Under the pieces are notes generated by a model. The model saw only the letters and a list, made by a program, of their open reading frames with translations. It searched no databases and was not told the origin of the DNA. Shown here piece after piece: positions 1 through 7,946 of a DNA stretch of 64,000 bases (positions are counted from its first letter, which is position 1; each line of letters opens with the position of its first letter). This DNA is from Bradyrhizobium viridifuturi (GTDB lineage Bacteria; Pseudomonadota; Alphaproteobacteria; Rhizobiales; Xanthobacteraceae), in contig NZ_LGTB01000023.1 in the NCBI RefSeq assembly GCF_001238275.1, positions 62,001-126,000 on the forward strand, in the 5' to 3' direction. Both the position numbers and the translations under genes were made by a program.

Positions 1-1
1 C

Positions 2-631
2 GAACTGCGCTGCGCGGTTCAGGCAATCGACAACGGCATCGCGGCCGAAGAGAGCGGGTTCGACGCCTTCGTGATGGGCCACTTCCAGGATCCCGGGCTT
101 TACGAGCTCCGTGCGACGCTCGACATTCCAGTGATCGGGACCGGCGAGGCGACGTTGCTTGCGGCCTCGCAGCTCGGCCGGCGGCTCGGCCTCGTGACGC
201 TCGATCCGGTGTTCGAGGTCTGGCACTACGAGCAGGCCGAACGTTACGGGCTCGGTGATCGCGTCGTTCATGTGACCGGCCTCGGTTGCAAGCCGGAGGA
301 TTTCGCGCAAGCGTTCGCGGGCGATCAGGCGGCCCATGGCCGGATGATCGAGGATTTTCTGGCCTGCGCCCTTCCACTGGTGGAGCGCGGAGCCGACGTG
401 GTGATCCCCGCCGGCGTACTGCCGGGCCTGCTGATCGGGCGGGAGCACGGCCTGAAGGTCGGCCACGCACCGGTGGTGAACTGTGCCGCAGTGGCATTGA
501 AGAGCGCCGAGATGTGGGTGCAGCTCAGGCAGCTCAACGGCACCGAGCCGAGCCGCGGGCCGAGCTTCAAACGCGCCAGCGCGCTCGCCCGCGACGATTT
601 CCGGGCGATGCTCGCGCGCAACAAGCGTTAG
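2..631 (+). CDS. Asp/Glu-racemase-superfamily protein (5' end outside window)
   Basis: The reading frame is already open at base 2, so the N-terminus lies outside the window; 209 residues are visible. The segment around bases 77-160 (GHFQDPGLYELR, then DIPVIGTGEA) and the later GADVVIPAG fit the hydantoin/aspartate/glutamate racemase fold. Hydantoin racemases normally have a cysteine in ACFGDPG and a second in a GCAGM-like loop. Here the first position is His and the second loop (IPAGVLPG) has no Cys, so two-base racemisation looks impossible. The protein may be a relative with other chemistry (decarboxylase or isomerase) or a non-catalytic member. It is the first visible gene of a same-strand run ending at 5565. 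The fold is fairly sure; the reaction is unknown. Confidence 0.75.
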   Translation, partial: ELRCAVQAIDNGIAAEESGFDAFVMGHFQDPGLYELRATLDIPVIGTGEATLLAASQLGRRLGLVTLDPVFEVWHYEQAERYGLGDRVVHVTGLGCKPEDFAQAFAGDQAAHGRMIEDFLACALPLVERGADVVIPAGVLPGLLIGREHGLKVGHAPVVNCAAVALKSAEMWVQLRQLNGTEPSRGPSFKRASALARDDFRAMLARNKR

Positions 632-664
632 CGCGAACAGTCGGTCAGTTCTGGAGAACGAGTC

Positions 665-1093
665 ATGATGAGACCCGAGAAGATCCTCTACGAGACCGAG
701 GTGACGGCGACGGGCGACCGCGACGGCAACGCGGCAAGTGCCGACGGACTGCTGTCGGTGTCGCTGTCCGTGCCGAAATCGCTGGGCGGCCCCGGCGGCG
801 AGGGAACCAACCCGGAGCAGCTCTTTGCGGCCGGTTATGCCGCGTGCTTTCTCGGCGCGGTCAAGCTCGTGGCGCGCACCAGGAAGATCACGCCCGCTGC
901 CGAGCCGTCCGTCATCGCGAAGGTTGCCATGGGACCGGTTCCTGTCGGCTGTGCGCTCGCGGTCGAACTGAGGGTCAACTTGCCCGGCGTCGAGAAGGCG
1001 GTGGCGGAGGAGATCGTCGCGGGCGCGCACGAGCGATGCCCCTATTCGAATGTTATTCGTGGCAATATCGACGTGAAGCTGACGGTGATCTGA
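665..1093 (+). CDS. Organic hydroperoxide resistance protein, Ohr/OsmC family
   Basis: A 142-residue protein of normal Ohr length. It carries the two redox cysteines of thiol peroxidases that reduce organic and fatty-acid hydroperoxides: one in AACF (about residue 60) and one in CPYSNVIRGN (about residue 125). The first ATG of the MM pair is taken because GGAG lies about nine bases upstream. It sits 33 bases after the racemase-fold gene and just before the thiolase-fold gene, so it is probably co-transcribed with a catabolic operon. Ohr is often controlled by a MarR-type OhrR; a MarR gene lies at 5623-6129, but direct regulation is only a guess. Ohr is more likely than OsmC because of the CPYSN context. 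Confidence 0.88.
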   Translation: MMRPEKILYETEVTATGDRDGNAASADGLLSVSLSVPKSLGGPGGEGTNPEQLFAAGYAACFLGAVKLVARTRKITPAAEPSVIAKVAMGPVPVGCALAVELRVNLPGVEKAVAEEIVAGAHERCPYSNVIRGNIDVKLTVI

Positions 1094-1117
1094 GGCGGCA
1101 GGCAAGGCAGGCGGCTG

Positions 1118-2296
1118 GTGAAAAATTCGCTGCGCACACCGTATGAGGGCATCGTGATGGCGGCTCCCGTCACGATTCCCTATGCGCGCTATTCCATCGA
1201 GAGCGCGCAATGGTGGATTGGCCGCGCGCTGAGCGCGCTGGTCGCGAAGGCCGGCATCAAGGCGTCCGACATCGACGGCCTGTGCGTTTCCAGCTTCACC
1301 ATGGGGCTCGACAGCGGGATTGGACTGACGCAGCATTTCGGGCTGTGCGTCCGATGGCTGGACACGATCCCGCTCGGCGGTGCCAGCGCCATCGCGGCGT
1401 TGCGGAAGGCGGCGCGGGCGGTGCAGGCACGCGATGTCGATATCGTCGCCTGCGTGGCCGGCGATACCAACCATGTCGATTCCTTCCGCCTGACGCTCGA
1501 GAATTTCTCGCGCTTCAACCAGGACGCGGTCTATCCCTATGGTGCGGGTGGCGCCAATGCGAGTTTTGCGCTGATCGCGCGCAATTACATGCGGACGTAT
1601 GGCGTCACGCGGGAGGACGTCGGCCGGATCGCGGTCGCCCAGCGCGCCAACGCGCTGCGCAACCCGCATGCGCTGATGAAGACGCCGCTGACGATCGAAC
1701 AGTATCTGGCGGCGCGTCCGATATCCGATCCCATTCACTTGTTCGATTGCGTCATGCCGTGTGCCGGCGCCGAGGCCTTCCTGGTGATGCGGGACGAGAC
1801 CGCGGCATCGCTCGGCTTGCCGGTCGCGCGATTGCTGTCGACCATCGAGCGGCACAACGCCTTCGCCGACGATCCGATGCAGGTGCGCGGCGGCTGGGCG
1901 ATGGATGTCGGGGAGCTCTACGCGATGGCCGGCGTGAAGCCTGGCGATCTCGATGTGGTCCAGACCTATGACGACTATCCGGTCATCACGATGATGCAGT
2001 TCGAGGATCTCGGCTTCTGCAACAAGGGGGAGGGCGCGGCCTTCGTTCGTCAGCACGATCTGACGATTGGCGGCGACTTCCCGCACAACACTTCGGGCGG
2101 CCAGCTCTCCGCCGGGCAGGCCGGCGCCGCCGGCGCCTATCTCGGGTTGGTCGAAGGATTGCGGCAGGTCCTGGGCGAAGCCGGCCCGACGCAAGTCAAG
2201 GACGCAACCCTCGCTCTGGCCTCGGGCTTCGGTATGATCAACTATGACCGCGGCTTGGCCTCCGGTGCGGCGATCTTTGCAGGGCCTGCGCGATGA
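1118..2296 (+). CDS. Thiolase-fold protein lacking the thiolase Cys and His (possible aldolase)
   Basis: A 392-residue protein of the SCP2-thiolase type usually annotated as acetyl-CoA acetyltransferase. The conserved architecture is present: TYDDYP...EDLGFC at about 283-301 and NTSGGQLSAGQAGAAG at about 324-339. The nucleophilic Cys position (the CAS loop) reads GGAS at 87-90, and the usual GH histidine is Gln334, so claisen chemistry is unlikely. Known thiolase-fold proteins of this sort that pair with a DUF35 partner, such as Ltp2 of steroid side-chain breakdown, are retro-aldolases, and Tyr284 sits in the motif conserved in that group. The gene overlaps the DUF35-SDR gene by 4 bases (ATGA), which supports a complex. 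Start is GTG 1118; ATG 1157 is an alternative. Substrate unknown. Confidence 0.8.
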   Translation: MKNSLRTPYEGIVMAAPVTIPYARYSIESAQWWIGRALSALVAKAGIKASDIDGLCVSSFTMGLDSGIGLTQHFGLCVRWLDTIPLGGASAIAALRKAARAVQARDVDIVACVAGDTNHVDSFRLTLENFSRFNQDAVYPYGAGGANASFALIARNYMRTYGVTREDVGRIAVAQRANALRNPHALMKTPLTIEQYLAARPISDPIHLFDCVMPCAGAEAFLVMRDETAASLGLPVARLLSTIERHNAFADDPMQVRGGWAMDVGELYAMAGVKPGDLDVVQTYDDYPVITMMQFEDLGFCNKGEGAAFVRQHDLTIGGDFPHNTSGGQLSAGQAGAAGAYLGLVEGLRQVLGEAGPTQVKDATLALASGFGMINYDRGLASGAAIFAGPAR

Positions 2297-3534
2297 TCGA
2301 TCCGATTGAGCCACCCCGGCGCAAGAACCCGCTGCTGCGGACGCGGCTTCCCGCGTCGCCGCCGCGGCCGCGCAGCCGGACATCGCATGGGTTCACGCGT
2401 GCTGCCGCCGAAGGACGCTTCATGCTGCAACGCTGCGAGGCCTGCGGTGCCTTCGCCTATCCGGCGCGCGAGGCATGCCCCGCCTGCCTGTCGGCCGGTC
2501 TTGCGTTCGTCGATGCGCCGCGCCGCGGCGCGCTGCTGGCCGAAACGACGGCGCGGGTGCCGAGCGACGTTTATTTCCGCGAGCGGGCGCCCTGGCGCAT
2601 CGGTCTCGTCAGGATGGACTGCGGTCCGACGATGGTGGCGCATCTGCATGCCGACTGTGCCGAGGGCGCGCCCGTCCTGATGTCGTTTCAACTCGACAAG
2701 AGCGGTCAGGCGGTGGCCTTTGCCCGACCCGAGGGGGAGACGCCCAACATGGCAGACGACCGGCAATGGCGGGAAATGACGGCCGATCCGAAATTCCGCC
2801 GAGTGCTCGTGACCAACGGCCGCAGCCTGATCGGCCAGGAGGCCGTTGCGGCGCTGAAGGCCGCGGGCGCGAAGACGGTGTTCGTCGGCGTTTCCGAACC
2901 ATGGCGGCCTTTCGCCGGCGAGCAGCTGTTGCGCGGACAACAGGGGATCGAGGTCGTGACGCTCGACGCGGCCGATGAAAAGTCGGCGACTGACCTCGCG
3001 GCCGACATTGGCGGCAAGGTCGACATCCTCGTCAACACGACGGAATATGTGCGGCCCGGCGGCCTTCTCGACCGCAGGGGCACCGGCGTCGCGCGGGATG
3101 AGATCGACCAGGCCTATCTCGGGTTCATCAACCTTGCGCAGGCCTTCGGTCCCGCGATGCGGATGCGGGGCGCGGATGGTGTCAGCAGTAGCGCCGCCTG
3201 GGTCAATATCCTGTCGGTCTACGCGCTGGCGAACTGGCCCGCTTTCGGCGCCTACTCGGCGTCACAAGCCGCCTGCCTGTCACTGTCGCATTGTCTTCGC
3301 GCCGAGCTCAGGCCCGGCGGCGTCAAGGTGATGAACCTGTTCACGGGACCGATCGACACCGAGTGGTTCCAGACCGTGCCGCCGCCCAAGGTCGCGCCGC
3401 GCGCCGTTGCGCAGGCAATCGTGTCCGGGCTCCGGGGCGGGCTCGAGGAGATCTATGTCGGGGACGTCGCCGAGGAAATCAGGCAGCGTCTTGCCGCCAA
3501 CCCGAAGGCGCTCGAGCGCGAGCTCGACAGATAA
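2293..3534 (+). CDS. DUF35 Zn-ribbon/OB-fold protein fused to a degenerate SDR domain
   Basis: 413 residues in two parts. Residues about 40-150 form a DUF35 acyl-CoA-binding module: a zinc ribbon with C48, C51, C62 and C65, then an OB fold. Residues about 168-413 have the short-chain dehydrogenase fold. In the SDR part the Gly-rich loop reads TNGRSLIG instead of TGxxxGIG, the NNAG position reads VNTT, and YxxxK is YSASQ (Tyr321, Gln325), so the catalytic Lys is missing although Ser308 and Tyr321 remain. Dehydrogenase activity is therefore doubtful and the domain may be structural. DUF35 proteins normally bind thiolase-fold partners, and this gene overlaps such a partner by 4 bases. The ORF is continuous, so this is a real fusion unless the sequence is wrong. 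Confidence 0.82.
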   Translation: MIDPIEPPRRKNPLLRTRLPASPPRPRSRTSHGFTRAAAEGRFMLQRCEACGAFAYPAREACPACLSAGLAFVDAPRRGALLAETTARVPSDVYFRERAPWRIGLVRMDCGPTMVAHLHADCAEGAPVLMSFQLDKSGQAVAFARPEGETPNMADDRQWREMTADPKFRRVLVTNGRSLIGQEAVAALKAAGAKTVFVGVSEPWRPFAGEQLLRGQQGIEVVTLDAADEKSATDLAADIGGKVDILVNTTEYVRPGGLLDRRGTGVARDEIDQAYLGFINLAQAFGPAMRMRGADGVSSSAAWVNILSVYALANWPAFGAYSASQAACLSLSHCLRAELRPGGVKVMNLFTGPIDTEWFQTVPPPKVAPRAVAQAIVSGLRGGLEEIYVGDVAEEIRQRLAANPKALERELDR

Positions 3535-3567
3535 GATCAGGATTCAACAAGACGGGAGGACGTGACG

Positions 3568-4350
3568 ATGCAAGGCAAGAATCTCCTGGAGCTGGCTGGT
3601 GCGATCTCGTCCGGCGCGGTGCGCGTGGTCGATCTGACTTTCACGCTCAGTCCGGATTTCCCGGTCATCGTGCTGCCGCCGGAGTTCGGCCAGGCCGCTC
3701 CGGTCCGGATCCAGGAGATATCGCGCTATGACGGTCGCGGTCCGGCCTGGTACTGGAACAATGTGACGTTCGGCGAGCACACCGGCACGCATTTCGACGC
3801 GCCGATTCACTGGTTCACCGGCAAGGACCTGCCGAACAATTCTGTCGACACGATGCCTGCCAAGGACATGATCGCGCCGGCCTGCGTCATCGACTGCTCG
3901 GCGGGCGCGGCGCAGGATCCGGATTTCCTGCTCACGGTTCCGCTCGTCGAAGCCTGGGAGGCAAAGCACGGACGGATTCCCGAACGGCATTGGGTTCTGT
4001 TGCGGACCGACTGGTCGAAGAAGGGCTGGCGCGACTACGCCAACCTCAGGGATGACGGCGCACACACGCCGGGTCCGAATCCGGCCGTCATGAAGTGGCT
4101 GGTGGAGGAGCGCGGCATCATTGGCTTCGGCACCGAGACGATCGGCACCGACGCTGGGCAGGCCGGCCATTTCGAGCCGCCTTATCCGGCGCATCACTTC
4201 CTGCATGGCGCTGGCCGCTACGGCCTGCAGTGCCTCTGCAACCTCGATCAGCTTCCCGCCACCGGCGCCGTCATCGTGGCGTCGCCGCTGAAGATACAGA
4301 ACGGCTCCGGCAGCCCGCTGCGCGTGATCGCGCTGGTGTCGGCGAACTGA
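3568..4350 (+). CDS. Cyclase family protein (kynurenine-formamidase-like metal hydrolase)
   Basis: 260 residues with the family's metal-binding signature HTGTHFDAPIH (bases about 3778-3810), which binds Mn or Zn in kynurenine formamidases and isatin hydrolases. These enzymes hydrolyse amides or cyclic imides and lactams. ATG 3568 is chosen over GTG 3562 because GGGAGGA lies at a good distance (8 bases) from it. It follows the DUF35-SDR gene by about 33 bases and precedes a solute-binding protein, which places it in one catabolic operon. A specific substrate cannot be read from sequence. True kynurenine formamidase (KynB) is less likely because no other tryptophan-breakdown gene is near and the protein is longer than KynB. 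Confidence 0.82.
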   Translation: MQGKNLLELAGAISSGAVRVVDLTFTLSPDFPVIVLPPEFGQAAPVRIQEISRYDGRGPAWYWNNVTFGEHTGTHFDAPIHWFTGKDLPNNSVDTMPAKDMIAPACVIDCSAGAAQDPDFLLTVPLVEAWEAKHGRIPERHWVLLRTDWSKKGWRDYANLRDDGAHTPGPNPAVMKWLVEERGIIGFGTETIGTDAGQAGHFEPPYPAHHFLHGAGRYGLQCLCNLDQLPATGAVIVASPLKIQNGSGSPLRVIALVSAN

Positions 4351-4407
4351 AGCGAGCGGATGGCGCTTGCCCGAAACAAGAAACGCAAATCAAGAAGGAC
4401 AGGTGCA

Positions 4408-5565
4408 ATGATCTCGATGAAGACCCTGCTGGCCTCGGCCGCGTTGCTTGTCGCAGTTCCGCAGGCCAGCCAGGCCGAGATCCTGGTCGGATTCGTCACC
4501 GGCCTCAGTGGGCCGGTGTCGTCGATCGGGATTCCCAATGCAAAGGGCATCGCAGCCGGCGAGGCTTATGTCGGCGAAGTCGGCGGTGAGAAGTTTCGCG
4601 TCATTCAGCTCGACGACGCCTCCGATCCCACGGCGTCGGCGCGTAACGCGCGCAAGCTCGTCGAACAGGAGAAGGTCGACATCCTGATCGGCACATCAGG
4701 CGCGCCGCAGACGCTGGCGATGGCGACCGCCGCGATCGAGATGAAGATTCCGATGATCGCGGTGTCGCCGATCGCGCCGGTGCCATCGGGCGATGGCGGG
4801 CCCTGGGTGGTGCAGACGCCGCAACCGACGCCGCTTCTCGTCCAGGGCATCGTCGATCACATGAAGGCGCGGGGGTTGAAGACGGTGGCGTTCATCGGCT
4901 TCTCGGATGCCTTTGGCGACCTCATGTACGACTCGCTGTCGCAAAGCGCCAAGGCGGCCGACATCAAGGTCATCGCCAACGAGCGATACGCCCGATCGGA
5001 TTCGTCGGTGACCGCCCAGGTGCTGCGCGCGTTGGCGGCGCGGCCCGACGCCATCATGCTCGGCGGCACGGGAACGCCGGGTGCATTGCCGGTGATCGCT
5101 CTGTCCGAACGCGGCTACAAGGGACCGCTTTACGGCAACCACGGGCTCATCAGCGCCGACTTCCTGCGGCTCGCCGGCAAGGCCGCCAACGGGATCATCT
5201 GCCCGACCGGGCCGGTGACTGCGGCCGAGCAGCTTCCGGCCAGCAATCCGATCCAGAAGGTTGCGCTGGATTTCCGCGCCGCCTTCGAGAAGGCGAACGG
5301 CGAGGCGCCGACCGACTCGTTCTCGTCCTATTCGTTCGACGGCTGGCTGCTGCTCGTCGATGCGGCCAAGCGCGCGATAGCGACCGGCGCCAAGCCGGGC
5401 TCGCCGGAATTCCGCACCGCGCTTCGCCAGGCGCTGTTCACCACCAAGGAACTGGCGGGGACGCAGGGCGTATACACCTACACGCCGGCGGATCGGCACG
5501 GCGTCGATGTTCGCGCGCGGATCCTGGTTCAGATTGAGGACGGAAAGTACAAGCTGCTGCCCTGA
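4408..5565 (+). CDS. ABC transporter substrate-binding protein, branched-chain amino-acid type
   Basis: A 385-residue periplasmic binding protein of the LivJ-like class (Peripla_BP_6). A Sec signal peptide begins at ATG 4408 (MISMKTLLAS, cleavage near ASQA-EILVG), with AGAAGGA-type ribosome-binding sequence about 10 bases upstream; the longer upstream frame would place a charged stretch before the signal. The mature part opens with the usual LVGFVTGLSGPVSS segment. No permease or ATPase of this class is in the window, so it either works with components left of the edge or with an importer elsewhere. As the last gene of the operon it probably captures the compound broken down by the upstream enzymes. 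Such proteins in Rhizobiales often bind aromatic acids rather than amino acids. Confidence 0.88.
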   Translation: MISMKTLLASAALLVAVPQASQAEILVGFVTGLSGPVSSIGIPNAKGIAAGEAYVGEVGGEKFRVIQLDDASDPTASARNARKLVEQEKVDILIGTSGAPQTLAMATAAIEMKIPMIAVSPIAPVPSGDGGPWVVQTPQPTPLLVQGIVDHMKARGLKTVAFIGFSDAFGDLMYDSLSQSAKAADIKVIANERYARSDSSVTAQVLRALAARPDAIMLGGTGTPGALPVIALSERGYKGPLYGNHGLISADFLRLAGKAANGIICPTGPVTAAEQLPASNPIQKVALDFRAAFEKANGEAPTDSFSSYSFDGWLLLVDAAKRAIATGAKPGSPEFRTALRQALFTTKELAGTQGVYTYTPADRHGVDVRARILVQIEDGKYKLLP

Positions 5566-5622
5566 TTGAGCGGCGGAGTGTGCCGGAGGGCGTTCGGCTG
5601 CGGCGCGAGTTGCAGCGCCAGC

Positions 5623-6129
5623 CTACGGCTTCTGCGTCGTATCCCTGACGGCGCCCTTGAGTTCGTCGAGCTCGCGGGTCAACCCATCGAGCCGGTCAGC
5701 GGGAAATCCCGCTAGCAGCTCGGCCAGCCACGAGCCGTGGCTCTTGGCCATGCGCCTGAAGGCTTTGCGGCCCTCGACAGTCATGCAAACGATCTGCACG
5801 CGCCGGTCGAGGTTTGAAGGCGTGCGGGTGATGAAGCCGTCCTCGACCAGCCGATCGACGATCGGCGTCAGATTTCCGGCAGACACCATCAGGCGCTTCG
5901 GCAGCTCTCCCAGCACCAGTCCACTCGGCTCGCGGTCAAGCTGGGCCAGGACGTCGAAGCGCGGCATCGTGAAATCGAATTCCTCGCGGAACCGGCGCCG
6001 CAGCTCACCCTCGATCAGGGTCGTGCAGGCGAGCAGCCGAAGCCAAAGCCGTGTCTGAGCCTTGTACTCGGCCTCCTGATCGCCCCCGTTCTTGGGCGAA
6101 ACAGGCGGGGACGCCTTCGCGACTGCCAA
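5623..6129 (-). CDS. MarR family transcriptional regulator
   Basis: 168 residues with a winged-helix MarR core: recognition-helix region about residues 65-105 (LPKRLMVSAGNLTPIVDRLVE) followed by the wing (TRTPSNLDRRVQIVCMT). Start is TTG 6129, supported by GAGGAG about 6 bases upstream; no ATG fits as well. It is convergent with the operon ending at 5565 (57 bases apart). MarR proteins usually sense phenolic or CoA-linked aromatic ligands or oxidants, and a role in controlling the neighbouring operon is likely but not shown. One Cys lies near residue 34 (LLACTTL), so an OhrR-like redox sensor serving the Ohr gene is possible. No clear palindromic MarR operator was found upstream of it. Confidence 0.87.
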   Translation of the reverse strand: MAVAKASPPVSPKNGGDQEAEYKAQTRLWLRLLACTTLIEGELRRRFREEFDFTMPRFDVLAQLDREPSGLVLGELPKRLMVSAGNLTPIVDRLVEDGFITRTPSNLDRRVQIVCMTVEGRKAFRRMAKSHGSWLAELLAGFPADRLDGLTRELDELKGAVRDTTQKP

Positions 6130-6259
6130 ATCGAATCTCCTCGGGCATCCGGGCCCGTTGAAGGTGTCGGCCTCGATGTAGGCTGCAAGATAGTTCGTGC
6201 CAAAAGTAAATTCAAGGCTCGTTCAGGGTGCGCGGACCGGCGCACACGGTGTGCCGAAT

Positions 6260-6600
6260 CTGCGGTGTCCAGCCCGCCGGATGGCGATCGCCGTGGTTTC
6301 GCGACGAGTGCGCCAGCGTTCCCCGGCGAGCGCAGATATTTTATGTTTAAAATAAAAAGCGAGCATCGCTGCCAGCGCAGGATCAGCAAGACTTGCTCCG
6401 CGAAAAGATTGAAGGCCCGCCGGGCAACCGGGGTCGCATGACATTGAAGCCGTCGGCGCGCCGTTCCCGAACCAGATCCGGATGTTGTCAGCAATCTTCT
6501 CCGGCCGCCCGGCGATCACTCGATGGCCTCGCGTGCCCGCGAGATGCCGCACGAGCTGGCGGATCACCGGCCTCTCGCGATCGGCTGCAGGTAGCGGAAA
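6260..6600 (-). pseudogene. Remnant of an NtaA/SnaA-type FMN-dependent monooxygenase C-terminus
   Basis: Reading the minus strand from about 6585 downwards gives IRQLVRHLAGTRGHRV, then GRPEKIADNIRIWF. These match the C-terminal part of NtaA/SnaA/DszA luciferase-like monooxygenases (typically LAGxRGHRxxxGTPEQIADxxxxWF). Restoring one C near 6457 continues the match as GAADGFNVM and LPGG, and the neighbouring frame gives FAEQVLLILR like the final helix. There is no start, no upstream catalytic part, and more than one frame break, so it is a decayed gene fragment. It lies between the MarR gene and the aminotransferase operon. Confidence 0.6.
6339..6357. other. AT-rich inverted repeat in a gene remnant
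   Basis: A 19-base AT-only or nearly AT-only stretch with arms TTTTAT and ATAAAA around a 7-base centre, in otherwise very GC-rich sequence within the decayed monooxygenase region (gap 6130-6670). It could be a protein-binding site or part of a promoter, but no gene start is well placed for it. Confidence 0.3.
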
Positions 6601-6670
6601 TCAAAGGAAAATGTGTCCTCGCGTGACGGTATTGTCCTCTGCCGGCGAAGACCAGCAATCCGCCAGACCG

Positions 6671-7942
6671 TCAGTCAATCGAATTTTCCTTTAGCGCTTG
6701 GTCGAGCGCCTCGACCAGTAGATCGCCGTGCTCCATGCCGAATGTCAGGGGCGGCCGAATCTTCAGCACATTCGCGCCGGGACCGGCCGCACTGATCAGA
6801 ACATGCCGTCTGCGCATTGCATTGACCAGTTTCGTCGTCTCACCCGCGGCGGCCGAGTCGCCGCGGCGGAGCTCGACACCGATGAAGAGACCGGCGCCTC
6901 GAACCTCCGCCACGAGCTCATGCCGCGTGCGCAGCGCGGTGAGCCGCTCGCGCAAATAAGTGCCGATGCGCCTGGCGTTCTCGACCAAGCCTTGCCGCTC
7001 GATTACGTCGAGCACAGCCATACCGGCGGCGGCGGATACGGGATTGCCGCCAAAGGTGTTGAAATAGCGCGAGCGGGCGCCGAATTCCTTCAGCAACACC
7101 GGTCGCGCCGCCATCGCCGCGATCGGATGGCCATTACCCATCGGCTTGCCCATCGTGACCATGTCGGGGACCACGCCGTGGCGGGCAAAGCCCCACATGC
7201 CCTCGCCACAGCGACCAAAGCCGGGCTGCACCTCGTCGGCGATGAACAGCGCGCCGGCCGCACGCGCGGCCTCCACGGCCGGCCGCAGGAAGCCCGGCGG
7301 ATCGGCGAATACGCCGTCGCTGGAGAAGATCGTATCGACCAGCAGTGCGGCCGGACGAATGCCGCTGCGGATCATATCGGCAAACGCTGCGCGGACGTGG
7401 CCCGCAAAGATCTCGCCTGTTTCATCGCCGGCGGACTGCGGTGCCGGCACCAGACGAACATGGGGTGCGGTCGGTTCGGGCAGGCCGAGCGACGGCGACA
7501 ATTCGGCAAGCGCGCCGGTCACGCCGTGATAGGCGGTCCGGGTGACGATGACGCCGGTGCCGCCTGTGCAGGTGCGGGCGACGCGGAGCGCCAGATCGTT
7601 GGCCTCGCTGCCGGTGCAGGTGAACATCACCTGGCCGATCTCCGCCGGGAAGGTCGCGAGCAGCCGCTCGGCGTAGTCGAGGATCGTCTCGTGCAGATAG
7701 CGGGTGTGGGTGTTGAGCACCGCGGCCTGCCGCGCGATCGCCTCGACGACGTGCGGATGGCAGTGGCCGACGCAGGCGACGTTGTTGTAGGCGTCGAGAT
7801 AGCGCTTGCCTGCGGCGTCGTACAGCCAGATGCCGTCGCCGCGCACCACATGCACCGGCTGCTCGTAGAACAACCGGTAGGCGGGGCCGAGCAGGCGGTT
7901 GCGGCGCTCGATCAGCTGCTGGGTCGAGGTGTCGGCCGGCAT
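6671..7942 (-). CDS. Class III PLP enzyme, hydroxylysine/ethanolamine-phosphate phospho-lyase-like
   Basis: 423 residues, fold-type I class III aminotransferase. The PLP lysine is in TMGKPMGNGHP, preceded by FIADEVQPGFGR. The stretch NTHTRYLHETILDYAERL and GSEANDLALR resembles the human phospho-lyases AGXT2L1/PHYKPL, which remove phosphate and ammonia from O-phospho-amino alcohols, more than typical omega-transaminases. The gene directly follows a hydroxylysine-kinase-like gene, the usual partner of such lyases. ATG 7942 is chosen because AGGGAG lies 8 bases upstream, overlapping the end of the kinase gene, whose stop is 4 bases before the start. It is probably the last gene of the operon starting at 15862. 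Ordinary transamination remains possible. Confidence 0.8.
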   Translation of the reverse strand: MPADTSTQQLIERRNRLLGPAYRLFYEQPVHVVRGDGIWLYDAAGKRYLDAYNNVACVGHCHPHVVEAIARQAAVLNTHTRYLHETILDYAERLLATFPAEIGQVMFTCTGSEANDLALRVARTCTGGTGVIVTRTAYHGVTGALAELSPSLGLPEPTAPHVRLVPAPQSAGDETGEIFAGHVRAAFADMIRSGIRPAALLVDTIFSSDGVFADPPGFLRPAVEAARAAGALFIADEVQPGFGRCGEGMWGFARHGVVPDMVTMGKPMGNGHPIAAMAARPVLLKEFGARSRYFNTFGGNPVSAAAGMAVLDVIERQGLVENARRIGTYLRERLTALRTRHELVAEVRGAGLFIGVELRRGDSAAAGETTKLVNAMRRRHVLISAAGPGANVLKIRPPLTFGMEHGDLLVEALDQALKENSID

Positions 7943-7946
7943 TGTG

